Source: Ursus arctos
Taxonomy: Eukaryota; Chordata; Mammalia; Carnivora; Ursidae
Assembly: GCF_023065955.2 (NCBI RefSeq)
Contig: NW_026622963.1
Coordinates: forward strand, 8,563,001 to 8,627,000
Reading direction: 5' to 3'
Length of the DNA: 64,000 bases
The notes beneath the pieces are model-generated. The model was not told the origin of the DNA, made no database searches, and saw only the letters and a program-made list of their open reading frames with translations. Every line of letters starts with the position of its first letter. The first letter of the stretch is position 1. This document shows, one piece after another, positions 11,071 to 22,420 of this stretch. Both the position numbers and the translations under genes were made by a program.

Positions 11071-13670
11071 ATGGCACTAAATTCATATCTATCAGTAATC
11101 ACTCTGAATGTAGATGGACTAAATGCACCAACCAAAAGACATAGGCTATCAGAATGGGTAAAAGACAAACAAACAAAAAACCAAGACACATCTATATGCT
11201 GCCTGCAAGAGACTTATTTTAGATCTAAAGATACCTGCACATTGAAAGTGAGGGGGTAGAGAACCATTTATCATGCTAATGGACATCAAAAGAAAGCCAG
11301 AGTAGCAGTACTTACATTAGACAAACTAGATTTTAAATTGAAGGCTGTAACAAGAGATGAAGAAGGGCATAATATCATAATAAAAGGATCTATCCAGCAA
11401 GAAGACCTAACAATTATAAATATTTATGCTCCCAATTTGGGAGCATCCAAATATGAATAACAAACATAAAGGAATTCATTGATAATAATACAATAATAGT
11501 AGAGGACTTTAACACCACACTTACATCAACAGACAGATCATCTAGGCAAAATCAACAAGGAAACAATGGCTTTGAATGACACACTGGACCAGATGGACTT
11601 AACAGATATGGTAAGAACATTTCATCCTAAAGCAGCAGAATACACATTCTTATCGAGTGCACATGGGACAGTCTCCAGAATAGATCAGTACGAGGTCACA
11701 GATCAGACCTCAACAAGTACAAAATGATTGAGATCATACCATGCATATTTTCTCACCATAATGCTGTGAAACTTGAAGTCAACCACAAGAAAATATTTGG
11801 AAAGACCACAAATACATGGAGGTTAAAGAACATCCTACGAAAAAAATGAATGGATCAATCAGGAAATTAAAGAAGAGATAAAAAAATACATGGAAACAAA
11901 TGATAATGAAAACACAATGGTCCAGAACTTTTGGGATACAGCAAAAACAGTCATAACAGGGAAGTAAGTAGCAATACAGGCCTATGTCAAGAAGCAAGAA
12001 AAATCTCAAACACGCAACCTAACCTCACACCTAAAGGAGCTAGAAAAAGAAGAATCAATGAAGCCTAAAGCCAGCAGAAGAAGGGAAATAATAAAGATTG
12101 GAGCAAAAGTAAATGATACAGAAACACACAACAGCAGAACAGATGAATGAACTCAGGAACTGGTTCTTTGAAAGAATTAATAAAAGTGACAAACCCCTAG
12201 CCAGACTTATCAAAAGAAAAGAGAAAGGACCCAAGTAAATAAAATTACAAATGAAAGTGGAGAGATCACAACCGACACCACAGAAGTACGAACAGTTATA
12301 GGAGAATATTATGAAAAATTATATGCCAACAGATTGGGCAATCTGGAGGAAATGGTAAATTCCTAGAAACATATAAACTACCAAAACTGAAACAGGAAGA
12401 AATAGAAAACTTAAACAGATTGATAACCAGCAAAGAAATTGAATCAGTAATAAAAAATATCTCAAAAACAAAAGTCCAGGGCCAGATGGCTTCCCAGGGG
12501 GATTCTACCAAACATTTAAGAAGAATTAATACCTGTTCTTCTCAAACTGTTCCAAAAAATAGAAGTGGAAGGAAAACTTCCAAACTCATTCTATAAGGCC
12601 AGCATCACCTTGATTCCCAAACCAAAGACCTCACTAAAAAAGAGAATTATAGGCCAGTATCCCTAATGAACATGGATGCAAAAATTCTCAAAGAGAAGAC
12701 TCCAACAAAAAATTGCTAGAATTGGGGCGCCTGGGTGGCACAGCGGTTAAGCGTCTGCCTTCGGCTCAGGGCGTGATCCCGGCGTTATGGGATCGAGCCC
12801 CACATCAGGCTCCTCCGCTATGAGCCTGCTTCTTCCTCTCCCACTCCCCCTGCTTGTGTTCCCTCTCTCGCTGGCTGTCTCTATCTCTGTCGAATAAATA
12901 AATAAAATCTTAAAAAAAAATTGCTAGAACTGATACATGAATGCAGTAAAGTCACAGGATACAAAATCAACGTACAGAAATCTATTGCATTTCTATACAC
13001 CAATAATGAAGTTGCAGAAAGCAATCAGTGAATTGATCCCACTTATAAATAATTGCACCAAAACCCATAAGATACGTGGGAGTAAACCTAACCAAAGAGA
13101 TAAAAGATCTATATTCTGAAAACTATAGAACACTTACAAAAGAAATTGAAGAGGACACAAAGAAGTGGAAAACCATTGCATGCCCATGGATTGGAAGAAC
13201 AAATATTATTGAAATGTCCATACTACCCAAAGAAATCTACACATTTAATGTAGTCCCTATCAAATTACCAACAGCATTTTTCACAGAGCTAGAACAATCA
13301 ATCCTAAAATTTGTATGGAACCATAAAAGACCCCAAAAAGCCAAAGCAACCCTAAAAAAGAAAAGCAAAGCTGGAGGCATCATAATTCTGAATATCAAGC
13401 TATATTACAAAGCTGTAGTCATCAAGATATTATGGTACTGGCACAAAAACAGACACATAGATCAACGGAACAGAATAGAAAACCCAGAAATGAACCCACA
13501 ACTACATGGTCAACTAATCTCGACAATGCAGGAAAGAATATCCAGTGGGAAAAAGACCGTCTCTTCAACTAATGGTGTTGGGAAAACTGGACAGCAACAT
13601 GCAAAAGAATGAAACTGGACCACTTTCTTATACCATACACAAAAATAAATTCAAAATGGATGAAAGTCGG
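11071..13670 (+). pseudogene. L1 ORF2 (endonuclease / reverse transcriptase), broken, RT core missing
   Basis: The start MALNSYLSVITLNVDGLNAP and CCLQETYF are the endonuclease domain, followed by NIYAPN-like (11428) and SAHGT (11655) segments in shifted frames. The RT region runs to an MDAKIL-like segment at 12674 and then, past the SINE, jumps to the segment that follows the catalytic box in L1 ([18 protein letters not shown] from about 12990). The palm segment with the FADD motif is therefore absent. The open block 13076-13612 carries the [20 protein letters not shown] region, and the Cys-rich C-terminus is also gone. Confidence 0.75.
12724..12917 (+). mobile_element. CanSINE inside the large L1, sense
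   Basis: Starts GGGGCGCCTGGGTGGCACAG and ends TCTGTCGAATAAATAAATAA. Flanking duplication AAATTGCTAGAA recurs at about 12918-12929. Little diverged, so young. Confidence 0.92.
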
Positions 13671-14019
13671 AGAGAGGAAAATACTGTATGATTTCATTCA
13701 TATGTCTAATTAAAGAACAAAACAGATGAATATGGGGGGAAGAAAAAGAGAGAGGGAAGCAAACCATAAAACAGTGTCTTAACTATAGAGAACAAATGGA
13801 GGGTTGCTGGAGGGAAGGTGGGTGGGGGATGGGCAAGATGGGTGATGGGGGTTAAGGAGGACACTTGTGATGAGCACCAGGTGTTGTATGTAAGTGATGA
13901 ATCACTAAATTCTACTCCCGAAAGTACTATTACACTATATGGAATTTAAAGAAAAATTTGAAACAAAATAAATAAATGAATAAATTTTTTGTGACCATTA
14001 AAATAAATAAAACATTACC

Positions 14020-14344
14020 ATGACTTTTGTAACTGTCTTAAGATTGTCTTAAGAATTATGTAATCTTTCCATCAGATTTGTTCAGATCCAAACCAGACAT
14101 AGCTATTGAAGGAGGGGTAGTGGAGATGTATCCCATTCATTGAGTAGTTTCATTTTAAAGAGAGAGAATCCAGAAAATACAAATGCTAAAGTGCAGAGCG
14201 ACTGACTGTACAATGTAATTTAGTAACCATGTGATGTTTTGTTTTGGCACAATGATAGATCAGAACCCAGCTGCAAAGGAAAGGTTATAGTTATAAAAAT
14301 GCTTAATGTATTATAATTGACAATAGTAGAAAAATTAGATTATT
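14020..14344. other. Intron sequence, no recognised element
   Basis: A short interval between two L1 elements; nothing recognised. Confidence 0.5.
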
Positions 14345-14462
14345 TAAAAAACAAGTGAAGGAGTAACATTTCTGGGAAGATGGAATAAATGTGTTTTTCC
14401 CTATTCTTCCCACTACTAAAAACCCCAGACATTGTATGTAAAACAAACTTAAGAAGACTCTG

Positions 14463-14599
14463 GGGGCGCCTGGCTGGCTCAGTTGGTTAAGCATCCGACT
14501 CTTGATCTCAGCTCAGGTCTTGATCTCAGGGTCGTGAGTTCAAGCCCTGCATTGGCCTCCATGCTAGACATGGAGCCTACTTTAAAATAAATAAGTAAA
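14463..14599 (+). mobile_element. CanSINE, sense, with microsatellite tail
   Basis: Starts GGGGCGCCTGGCTGGCTCAG. The tail has turned into a GGAA microsatellite. Flank AAGAAGACTCTG (14451-14462) recurs as AAGAACTCTG (14697-14706). Confidence 0.88.
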
Positions 14600-14700
14600 G
14601 AAAGAAAGAATGAAAGGAAGGGAAGGAGGGGAAAGATGGGAAGGAAGGAAGGAAGGAAGGAAGGAAGGAAGGAAGGAAGGAAGGAAGGAAGGAAGGAAGA
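14600..14700 (+). repeat. (GGAA)n microsatellite from a SINE tail
   Basis: About 15 uninterrupted GGAA units at 14639-14699 follow an impure GAAA/GGAA stretch. Likely polymorphic in length. Confidence 0.95.
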
Positions 14701-14927
14701 ACTCTGAAAAGTGGAGAGAGGAAGACTGACTGACTAGAGACGTTGGGACCCAAGGAACAACATGATGGTGAGTTCCTTGGCTTTTGTTTTTGCCTCATAT
14801 ATCCCAACTTGAGCTGAAAACTGGCAACCTGAAAATGCCAACAGGCACATTCAAAAAAGGTCTTAACAAACGTGCTCTCTCTGGCCACAGGAAAGGGAAA
14901 GCATATAAGACAAAAAGCGTAAGACTA

Positions 14928-15121
14928 GGGGTGCCTGGGTGGCACAGCGGTTAAGCGCCTGCCTTCGGCTCAGGGCGTTATCCCGGCGTTATGGGATCGA
15001 GCCCCACATCAGGCTCTTCTGCTATGAGCCTGCTTCTTCCTCTCCCACTCCCCCTGCTTGTGTTCCCTCTCTCGCTGGCTGTCTCTATCTCTGTCAAATA
15101 AACAAATAAAATCTTTAAAAA
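14928..15121 (+). mobile_element. CanSINE, sense
   Basis: GGGGTGCCTGGGTGGCACAG to an AAATCTTTAAAA tail. Target-site duplication AAAAAGCGTAAGACTA (14912-14927) and AAAAAGTGTAAGACTA (15122-15137). Confidence 0.93.
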
Positions 15122-15909
15122 AAAAAGTGTAAGACTATAATCACTCCTACTTTAACCAAACACTACGGAAGAAACTGTGGCCCCACCTTTATCCATGTGA
15201 GCAAAAGCCAAGTGGGAAGGCTAGACTGCCATCCTCACCAGGTTGTAATGAGATCCTGCAACCTGTATGGTATCAAAGGCTAAATAGGGAGCCAAAACTT
15301 CATCTCAGCCAGGCAGTATCAAGGCAGTATCAAAGCTCTCTCTTTTGCTCGTTAGTAGAAACCACATGGACAGCATGGACTTTTATCCCATCTGGCAGTG
15401 AGGCATTTCTTCTCTTCCCTATGGGAGTGCTATTAAAAGAGGCCTTGTAGAGAGAACTTTCATCATCATGTAGTATTGAGGCCCCCCTCTATGGTGTCAG
15501 TGGACACCATGTGGGGAATGGTAATGAGGTATTCCTGCTGCACCAGCCAGAGGGCAGTTGAATCAGTGAAGGTCTAGTGAGGAATCAGAACTCTCAACCC
15601 TGTTAAAGAATAACGAGGAATCCCCATCTCACCTTGGGTGTTGAAATGAAGACTGAGTAGGGAACTGGACTTCTACCTCCATCTGACAGTAATGAAGTGG
15701 TACCTACCTCCCCCTTCCTCTAGAGCAGTGTCAGAAGAAACCAGCTAAAATGAAAGGTTTAGTGAGATCCAGTCTCATAACATACCCCAAATGTGAGATT
15801 TTAATTTAAAATCACTCATCATACCAAGAGACAGGAAGATCTCAAATGAGAAAAATCAATAGATGCCAACACTGAGATGGCAGGTTTTAGAATTATGTAA
15901 TATATTTTA

Positions 15910-16111
15910 GGGGCGCCTGGGTGGCACAGCGTTTAAGCCTCTGCCTTCGGCTCAGGGCGTGATCCCGGCGTTATGGGATCGAGCCCCACATCAGGCTCCT
16001 CTGCTATGAGCCTGCTTCTTCCTCTCCCACTCCCCCTGCTTGTGTTCCCTCTCTCGCTGGCTGTCTCTATCTGTGTTAAATAAATAAATAAATAAAATCT
16101 TTAAAAAAAAA
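15910..16111 (+). mobile_element. Young CanSINE, sense, with a perfect 22-base target-site duplication
   Basis: GGGGCGCCTGGGTGGCACAG to an AATAAATAAATAAAATC tail. The duplication at 15888-15909 is identical to 16112-16133 over all 22 bases, unusually long and unmutated, which suggests a recent insertion. Confidence 0.95.
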
Positions 16112-16804
16112 TAGAATTATGTAATATATTTTAAAGCAGTCACCATACAAATGCTTCAACAATTACAAACACACTTGAAACAAATGAAGAAAATAGAATA
16201 TCTCAGCAAAAACATAGGGAAGTCTCCTCAAATAGATTTAAAGAACCAAGTAGAAAATTTTGAACTTAGACAATAAAAAGAAAAATCAGTAGATAGGCTT
16301 AGCAGTAGATCGGATTGGACAGAGGAAAGAATCAGTGAACTAGAAAAAAAGAAGACACAATGGTCAGTATTAGGACTGAAACAGGAGACGCTACTACAGA
16401 CCCTGCAGGCATCAAAAGGATAATAAGGGCACACTATAAGCAACTATACACATGTAAATACACATGGAAATTTGATAGCTTATACAAAATAAACCACTTG
16501 TTCCAAAACACAACCTACCACATCTAACCCAGTATGAAGTAGATAATTTGAATAGGTGTCTGTTAAGGAGATTGATGCTGTAATTTTAAAACTCCCAAAA
16601 AAGAAGTCTCCAGGCCCAGATGGTTTCACTGGAGAGTTCTCATGTTTAAAGAAGAATTAACACCAGTTCTACATATTCTTTCCAGAAAATAGAAGAGAAG
16701 GAATTCTGATACCAAAATCAGACAAAGGTAGTGTAAAAAAGAAAACTACAGGCCCAACAGGCCCATATCCTCCATGAATATAAACGTAAAAATTCTTAAC
16801 AAAA

Positions 16805-16995
16805 GGGTGCTTGGGTGGCTCAGTTGGTTAAGCGTCTGCCTTCATCTCAGGTCATGATCCCAGGGTCTTGGGATTGAGCCCCATGTCTGGCTCCCTGCTC
16901 AGCAGAGAGCCTGCTTCTCCCTCTCCCTCTGCTGCTCCTCCCTGCTTGTGCTCTCTCTCTCTCTCTCTGTCAAATAAATAAATAAAATCTTTAAA
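16805..16995 (+). mobile_element. CanSINE, sense, inside the ancient L1
   Basis: GGGTGCTTGGGTGGCTCAGT to an AATAAATAAAATCTTT tail. The 17-base duplication AAAAATTCTTAACAAAA at 16788-16804 and 16996-17012 is perfect. Confidence 0.93.
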
Positions 16996-17033
16996 AAAAA
17001 TTCTTAACAAAATACTAGCAGATAGAATTTAGG

Positions 17034-17064
17034 GGTGTGTGTGTATTCACGTGTGTGTGTGTAT
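17034..17064 (+). repeat. (TG)n microsatellite
   Basis: Interrupted GTGTGT run inside the ancient L1. Confidence 0.8.
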
Positions 17065-18245
17065 AATACATATGTATGTATATTTATATACCATAACCAA
17101 GTAGGTTTTATTCCAGGGATGACTGACTCAGTATTCCAAAATTAATATAATCGACCTTATTAACAAACTGAAGTAAAACCTACATGATCAAATTGATAGA
17201 GAAAAAGCATTTGACGCAATTCAACACCCTTTCATTACTTTAAAAGACCTTCAGAAAAATAACTTAAGAACATATACAGAAAACTTACAAGCTACCATTG
17301 TATTTAATGGTGAAAGACAATACTTTCCTCTTAAGATCATTAACTAGATGAGGAAATTCACTGTCAGTGCTAGAAGTTCTAGCCAGTTCCGTAAGGCAAG
17401 AAAAAAAAAACACACAGATCTAAAAGGAAGAAATAGTCTCTATGTGCAAATGATATGTTTGGCTACAGAGAAAATCCCAAGGAATCCACAAAAAAACCTC
17501 TTAAAACTAAGAAATAAGTACAGCAAGATCACATGATATAAGATAAACATAAAATTCAATTGTATTTCCTCAACATCACTTATCATTAGGAAATTGCAAA
17601 TCAAAACTGCAGTGAGTCAGAATGGCTTAAATCAAAAACGCAAGAAACAGCAAGTGTTGGTATGGATATGGAGAAATAGGAACCATAGTGCAGTGTTGGT
17701 GGGAATGCAAACTGGTGCAACCACTGTGAAAAACAGTACGGAGATACCTCAAAAAATTAAAAATAGAACTATCCTGTGATCCAGTAATCACACTACTGGG
17801 TATTTAACCAGAGAATAGGAAAACACTAATTCAAAAGGATTCATGCGCCCATATGTTTATAGCAGCATTATTTAAAATACCCAAGATATGGAAGCAGCCC
17901 AAGTGTCCCTCAATAGATGAATGGATAAAGAAGATATGGTTACACATATACAATGGAATATTATTCAGTTATAGAAAGAATGAAATCTTGCCATTTGCAG
18001 TGACATCAATGGACTTAGTATAATGCTAAGGGAAATAAGTCAGAGAAAGACAGATACTGTATGATCTCACTCATGTGGAATTTAAAAAACAAAACAAATG
18101 AGCAAAGGTAAAAGACAAACCAAGAAACAAACTCTTAACTATAGAGAACAAGCTGATGGGTTAGCAGAGGGGAGGAGAGTGGGGGAAGGGTGAAATAGGT
18201 GATGGGGATTAAAGAGCACACTTGTCATGATGGGGAAAAAAAAAA

Positions 18246-18694
18246 GAATCTAGGTTATAAAACAGAAATTAGGCACCAGGAAATAAGACTGGGTAAATTC
18301 AGACTAAGGCAGGAGAGGAAAAAGCCAAGCCAGGGTAAGCCAAGTATGTTTTGAGAAGATCAATTCAAAGTCATTGAAGACAAGAGGTAACCTATTACCA
18401 CTTAGTTTCTCTTCCTGAAGACTGCTCTAACGCCAAGTCTCATTGAAGAAGAATTAAGACAATTTTAGTCCTTGAGAATAAGGAGGAGGAATGGAGAACA
18501 TTCCTGGCCACTGGGAACAGACCAGATGGCCATCCTTCAGAACTGGAGGAAAACTGCCCAAGGAGATCTTGGCTCTTTATAATGAACAAATGCTCAGAGA
18601 CAACTTTATGCAAAGGACTTTGCATTTTTGGAATTCTTGTTTATGTAGCAATTCTAAGCATGTAAGTGTGTATCTTTCCAATTAAAAATATTTT
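18246..18694 (+). other. Unidentified segment between two L1s, possibly a retrocopy of a 3' UTR
   Basis: This 450-base stretch has balanced composition unlike the neighbouring LINEs. It ends with CTTTCCAATTAAAAATATT then an A-rich run, which looks like a polyadenylation signal (ATTAAA) and a short tail. A 64-codon open frame at 18491-18685 resembles nothing I know. I see no clear target-site duplication. Confidence 0.3.
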
Positions 18695-18824
18695 TGTAGG
18701 AAAAAATACAGATGAATGGACCATGAAGAAAAAATCATTTGTATTTCTGTATACTAGCAGTGAGCACATAAACACCGAAGTTACGGATGCAATAGCATTT
18801 ACAATCACTCACAAAAAGTGAAAT

Positions 18825-19197
18825 ACATGGACGGCACTGGAGGAGATAATGCTAGTGAAATAAGTCAAGCAGAGAAAGACAATTATCGTATGATATCTCT
18901 CATCTATGGAACATAAGAACTAGCAAGATCGGTAGGAGAAAAGGGATAAAGAAAGGGGGGTAATCAGAAGGGGGAATGAAGCATGAGAGACTATGGACTC
19001 TGAGAAACAAACCGAGGGCTTCAGAGGGGAGGGGGGTGGGGGAATGGGATAGGCTGGTGATGGGTAGTAAGGAGGGCACGTATTGCATGGTGCACTGGGT
19101 GTTATACGCAACTAATGAAGCATCGAGCTTTACATCGGAAACCAGGGATGTACTGTATGGTGACTAACATAATATAATAAAAAAAATTTTTAAAAAA
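18825..19197 (+). mobile_element. Younger carnivore L1 3' end, sense, 5'-truncated
   Basis: Starts ACATGGACGGCACTGGAGG. It contains the G-rich 3' UTR block GGGGAGGGGGGTGGGGGAAT and ends GTGACTAACATAATATAATA then poly-A. Same subfamily as those at 6037, 27457, 40738, 47629, 48513 and 56922. Confidence 0.88.
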
Positions 19198-20910
19198 TGA
19201 AAAAAAAATAAGTTAAAAATCTAACAACTTGTTAGATTTGTATACTAAAAAGTACAAATGCTAATGAAAGATATCAAAGATCTAAATAAATAGACCTACT
19301 ATGTCTTTGGTTTGGAAGATTCAGTAGTAAAGATGTCAATTCTCCAAACTGATACACAGGTTAACTCAATTCCTGTCAATGTCCCAGCAAGATCTTTTGT
19401 AGATATAGACAAGATTATTCCAAAATTTAGATGGAAAAGGAAAGGAACTGGAATAGTTAACAGTTTTTTTAAAAAGTGAGAAGAATCCGTCTACCTGATT
19501 TCAGGACTTCATATACAGCTACAGTGATCAAGACTGTATGGCGTTGATGGGGGGATAGTCTCATATATCATTGGAACAGAATAGAGAATGCAGATTTAGA
19601 CCAAACAAAAATTCCCAACTAGTTTTTGATAAAGATGTGAGAGCAGAAGAGTGGAGGAAAGACAGCATTTTTAACAAGTGCTGCTGGAGCAGTTGGGCAC
19701 CCAATCATAGACAAAAAATTGAACCTCAACCTGTCTCACACCTCATATAAAAAATTAACCCTTGGACTTAAATGTCAAATGCAAAATGAAATTTGAGAAA
19801 AGAAATACAGGAGAATACCGGGACCCAGGGCTAGGCAAAGAGTTATTAGATTTGACACCAAAAGCACAATCGATAAAAGGAAAAGTTGAAAATTGGATTT
19901 CATCAAAATTAAAAACTTTTGCTCTGTGAAAGACCCTGTTAAGATGAAAAAATAACTACAGAGCAGAAGAAAATATTTGCAAACCACATCTTCAACAAAG
20001 GACTAGTATCTAAAATGTGTAATTATCTTTCAAAACTCAGCAGTACAAAAGCACGTAATCCAATTAGAAATAGGCAAAAGAGATGAATAAATGTTTTACT
20101 GGAAAAGATAGGGAGATGGCAAATAAGCACAAGAAAAGTTGTTTAACATAATTAGCCATGAGGGAAATGGAAATTAAAATCACAGTAAGATGTTGCTGCG
20201 TACCCATCAGAATAGCTACGCTTTGTAAAAATTGACAGCATCAAATGCTGTGGAGGATGCAGAGAAAAAGGATCACTCTGACAGTGCTGGCAGGAGTGTG
20301 GAAATGGTACTGCCACAAAACTGGCAGTTTCTTTAAAAGCTTAACATGTTGCAACTACCCTATGACCTAACATTAACACTTTTGGGCATTTATCCTGTAG
20401 AAATGAACTTCATGTTCACACACGAGTCTGCGTATCTGTAGTCACAGCAGCTTTACTCATAATAGCCCCAAACTAGAAACAGCCCAAATGTCCTTGATTG
20501 AGCAAATAGTTGAACTAAGGTATATCCATACTGTGGAATTTCTGCTAAGCAATAAAAGGAAGGAACTATTGATAAATGCAACAACCTGGATGAATCTTTG
20601 GAGAATTATGCTGAGTGAAAAAAGCCAATCCCCAGAGATCATATACTATATGATTTTATTTATATAATATTCTTGAAATGACAGGATTACTGAAATGGAG
20701 AACAGACTAGTGGTTGCCAGGGGTTAATGAGGAGGTGGGAGTAGGAGGAAAGAGGTGTAGCTGTAAAAGGGCCAGATGAGGGATCCTTGTGGTGATGGAA
20801 ATGTCAGTATTCTGGGTGTGATGCTGTACTCTACACGGGTACCATTGGGAGAACCTGGGTAAAGGGTACGTGCGATCTCTGTGTGTTATTTCTTTTTTTT
20901 TTAGTAATTT

Positions 20911-21104
20911 TTTTTAAAGATTTTATTTATTTATTCGACAGAGATAGAGACAGCCAGCGAGAGAGGGAACACAAGCAGGGGGAGTGGGAGAGGAAGAAGC
21001 AGGCTCACAGCAGAAGAGCCCGATGTGGGGCTCGATCCCATAACACTGGGATCACGCCCTGAGCCGAAGGCAGACGCTTAACCGCTGTGCCACCCAGGCG
21101 CCCC
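20911..21104 (-). mobile_element. CanSINE, antisense, in the poly-T of an L1
   Basis: TTTAAAGATTTTATTTATTT at the left and CCACCCAGGCGCCCC at the right. It sits between the poly-T and body of an antisense L1 stub, so it inserted into that L1's tail. Confidence 0.9.
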
Positions 21105-21240
21105 TTTTTTTAAATAATTTTTTATTATGTTAGTCACCATACAGTACATCCTTAGTTTTTGATGTAGTGTTCCAGGATTCATTGTCTGCGTATAACACCC
21201 AGTGCACCATGCAGTATGTGCCCTCCTTAATACCCATCAT
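21105..21240 (-). mobile_element. Short antisense L1 3' stub
   Basis: TTTTTATTATGTTAGTCACC to CTCCTTAATACCCATCAT. The host L1 duplicates about CTGTGCTATTTCTT on both sides (20879-20894 and 21243-21256). Its poly-T is separated from it by the SINE. Confidence 0.8.
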
Positions 21241-21619
21241 TTCTGTGCTATTTCTTAAAACTGCAGTTACCTCATAATAAAAAGCTCAATGAAAAAAAAA
21301 ACCAGGAGAATAAAAACCCTTCTTTTCCTGTTGTTTTAAAGGAAGAGATGTCCTTTCGACTCTAGGTCTTATTACTTTCCATTTTCTCCAGCACTTTAAT
21401 GAATCTTCTTTTCAAAATTTTTCCTGTCCATTAGCTCCTTCTCTTTTGCCTGTAAAAAGGCTTACCTCTCTCTCACTCAAATAACAACACACAAGAAACT
21501 AAATTAAACAAGCAAATTTCCTTTTGTTTTTCCCTTCACACATACTACTTTGACCTTAAGAATCTTCCTTGACATGTGTTTCTTCTTCAGCTTCTCTACC
21601 TAATGCATCTACCGGATCT

Positions 21620-22420
21620 GTCATGGAAACGCCCAACTATCTGTGAAAACCAGCCTATTCCAAGCTACCATCAACTGTCACCTCAGTTACCACAGGACTC
21701 TCGTGTTCTTCCCATACTTACTCTGGCTTCGTTCCAGATACATCGTCACAGTCCTGCCAGAGTGATCTTTTCTTTCCTCCTCCTTCTTCTTTTTTTTTTT
21801 TTTAATTTTCAGTTAGCGAACATATAATACATCGTTAGCTTTTGATGTGTTCAACGATTCATTAGTTGCGTATAATACCCAGTGCTCATCACAGTCTTTT
21901 CAAAGCTCAGATCTCATGACATCATTGTCCACTCCCTACCCACTTTTACAAATGTTTAATGGATTTTCGTTGTTTTTAGGTTGAGGACTCAAACTATTAA
22001 AAAGACTTTCAACACCTTGTGTGCTCTGGCTCCATCCTCATCTTTCTCTCTCTCTTTTCTCTCTTAAACTTAGCCACACTGGTTGTTTTCAGATCCTGAA
22101 GCACACTGTGGTCCTTTCTGCCACTGTTCTCTTGAATATGCTAGTCTTTCTTTCTCAAATCTTTTTCTCCTCCTCATCATTGGTTAGCGCCTTCTCATTC
22201 TTCAGATCTCTGTTCAAGGGTTACTTTGGTCAGAAAAATTTCATCTCTAATTTCCTGGTAGGCTCTTCTGGAATAGTGTTTTGTGGAATTGCCATCTTTT
22301 GTGTGTGTCTTTCCCACTGAGCTGCATGGGAGCACTGGTTGTGTTTTTGCTCCCTGCCGCGTTCCCAGCGGCTACCTGCCGCGTAGAGGCACACCAATGA
22401 ATGTTAGCTGAGTGGATAAA
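21620..22420 (+). repeat. L2 LINE, sense, interrupted by an L1 stub
   Basis: CACAGTCCTGCCAGAGTGATC, TTTAATGGATTTTCGTTG, CCACACTGGTTGTTTTC, CTTCAGATCTCTGTTCAAGG and the closing CAATGAATGTTAGCTGAGTG give the L2 3' order. Confidence 0.6.
21788..21897 (-). mobile_element. Antisense L1 3' stub inside L2
   Basis: Poly-T then AATTTTCAGTTAGCGAACAT to CCCAGTGCTCATCACAG. The L2 sequence resumes at TCTTTTCAAAG, close to the AGTGATCTTTTC before it. Confidence 0.8.

Larger units (their letters stand above)
8594..14008 (+). mobile_element. 5'-complete but internally deleted LINE-1 in the NEO1 sense orientation
   Basis: The element begins TGGGAGGAGCTAAGATGGCTG, an L1 5'-UTR start, and ends in an AATAAATAAAA tail. 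Perfect 11-base target-site duplications AAAACATTACC flank it at 8583-8593 and 14009-14019. The GC-rich 5' UTR runs to about 10130, ORF1 from 10134 to about 11000, ORF2 from 11071, and a G-rich 3' UTR from about 13680. Without the SINE at 12724-12917 it is about 5.2 kb, short of the usual 6 kb or more because ORF2 is deleted internally. Both ORFs have stops and frameshifts, so it is not mobile on its own. Its 5' UTR could once have acted as an internal promoter (family knowledge). Confidence 0.88.
14345..18245 (+). mobile_element. Ancient L1 (L1M type) with 5' UTR, interrupted by four SINEs
   Basis: TTTCTGGGAAGATGGAATAAA near 14370 resembles an L1M 5' start. The 5' UTR continues through 14707-14927 and 15122-15887 (GCAACCTGAAAATGCCAACAGG, GCCAACACTGAGATGGCAGG), and ORF1-like sequence follows at 16134-16400 (CTTCAACAATTACAAACAC, GAAAGAATCAGTGAACTAG). 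ORF2 RT-like sequence follows (TCTCCAGGCCCAGATGG near 16607, GCATTTGACGCAATTCAAC near 17208, GGTGGGAATGCAAACTGGTG near 17698), then a 3' UTR ending about 18245. The ORF1-to-ORF2 step is too short, so much of the middle has been deleted. Confidence 0.6.
18695..21300 (+). mobile_element. Ancient L1 fragment, sense (ORF2 C-terminal half and 3' UTR)
   Basis: GTATACTAGCAGTGAGCAC, TAAAGATGTCAATTCTCCAA, GCTACAGTGATCAAGACTG, CCAAATGTCCTTGATTGAGC and GTGGTTGCCAGGGGTTAATG, in L1 order, end near the A-rich tract at 21291-21301. It is interrupted by a younger L1 (18825-19197) and by an antisense L1 plus SINE (20893-21240). Confidence 0.65.

Noticed and set aside
14577..14888. Reverse-strand frame with a PSFL tandem repeat protein
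   Set aside because: The repeat is the translation of the GGAA microsatellite.
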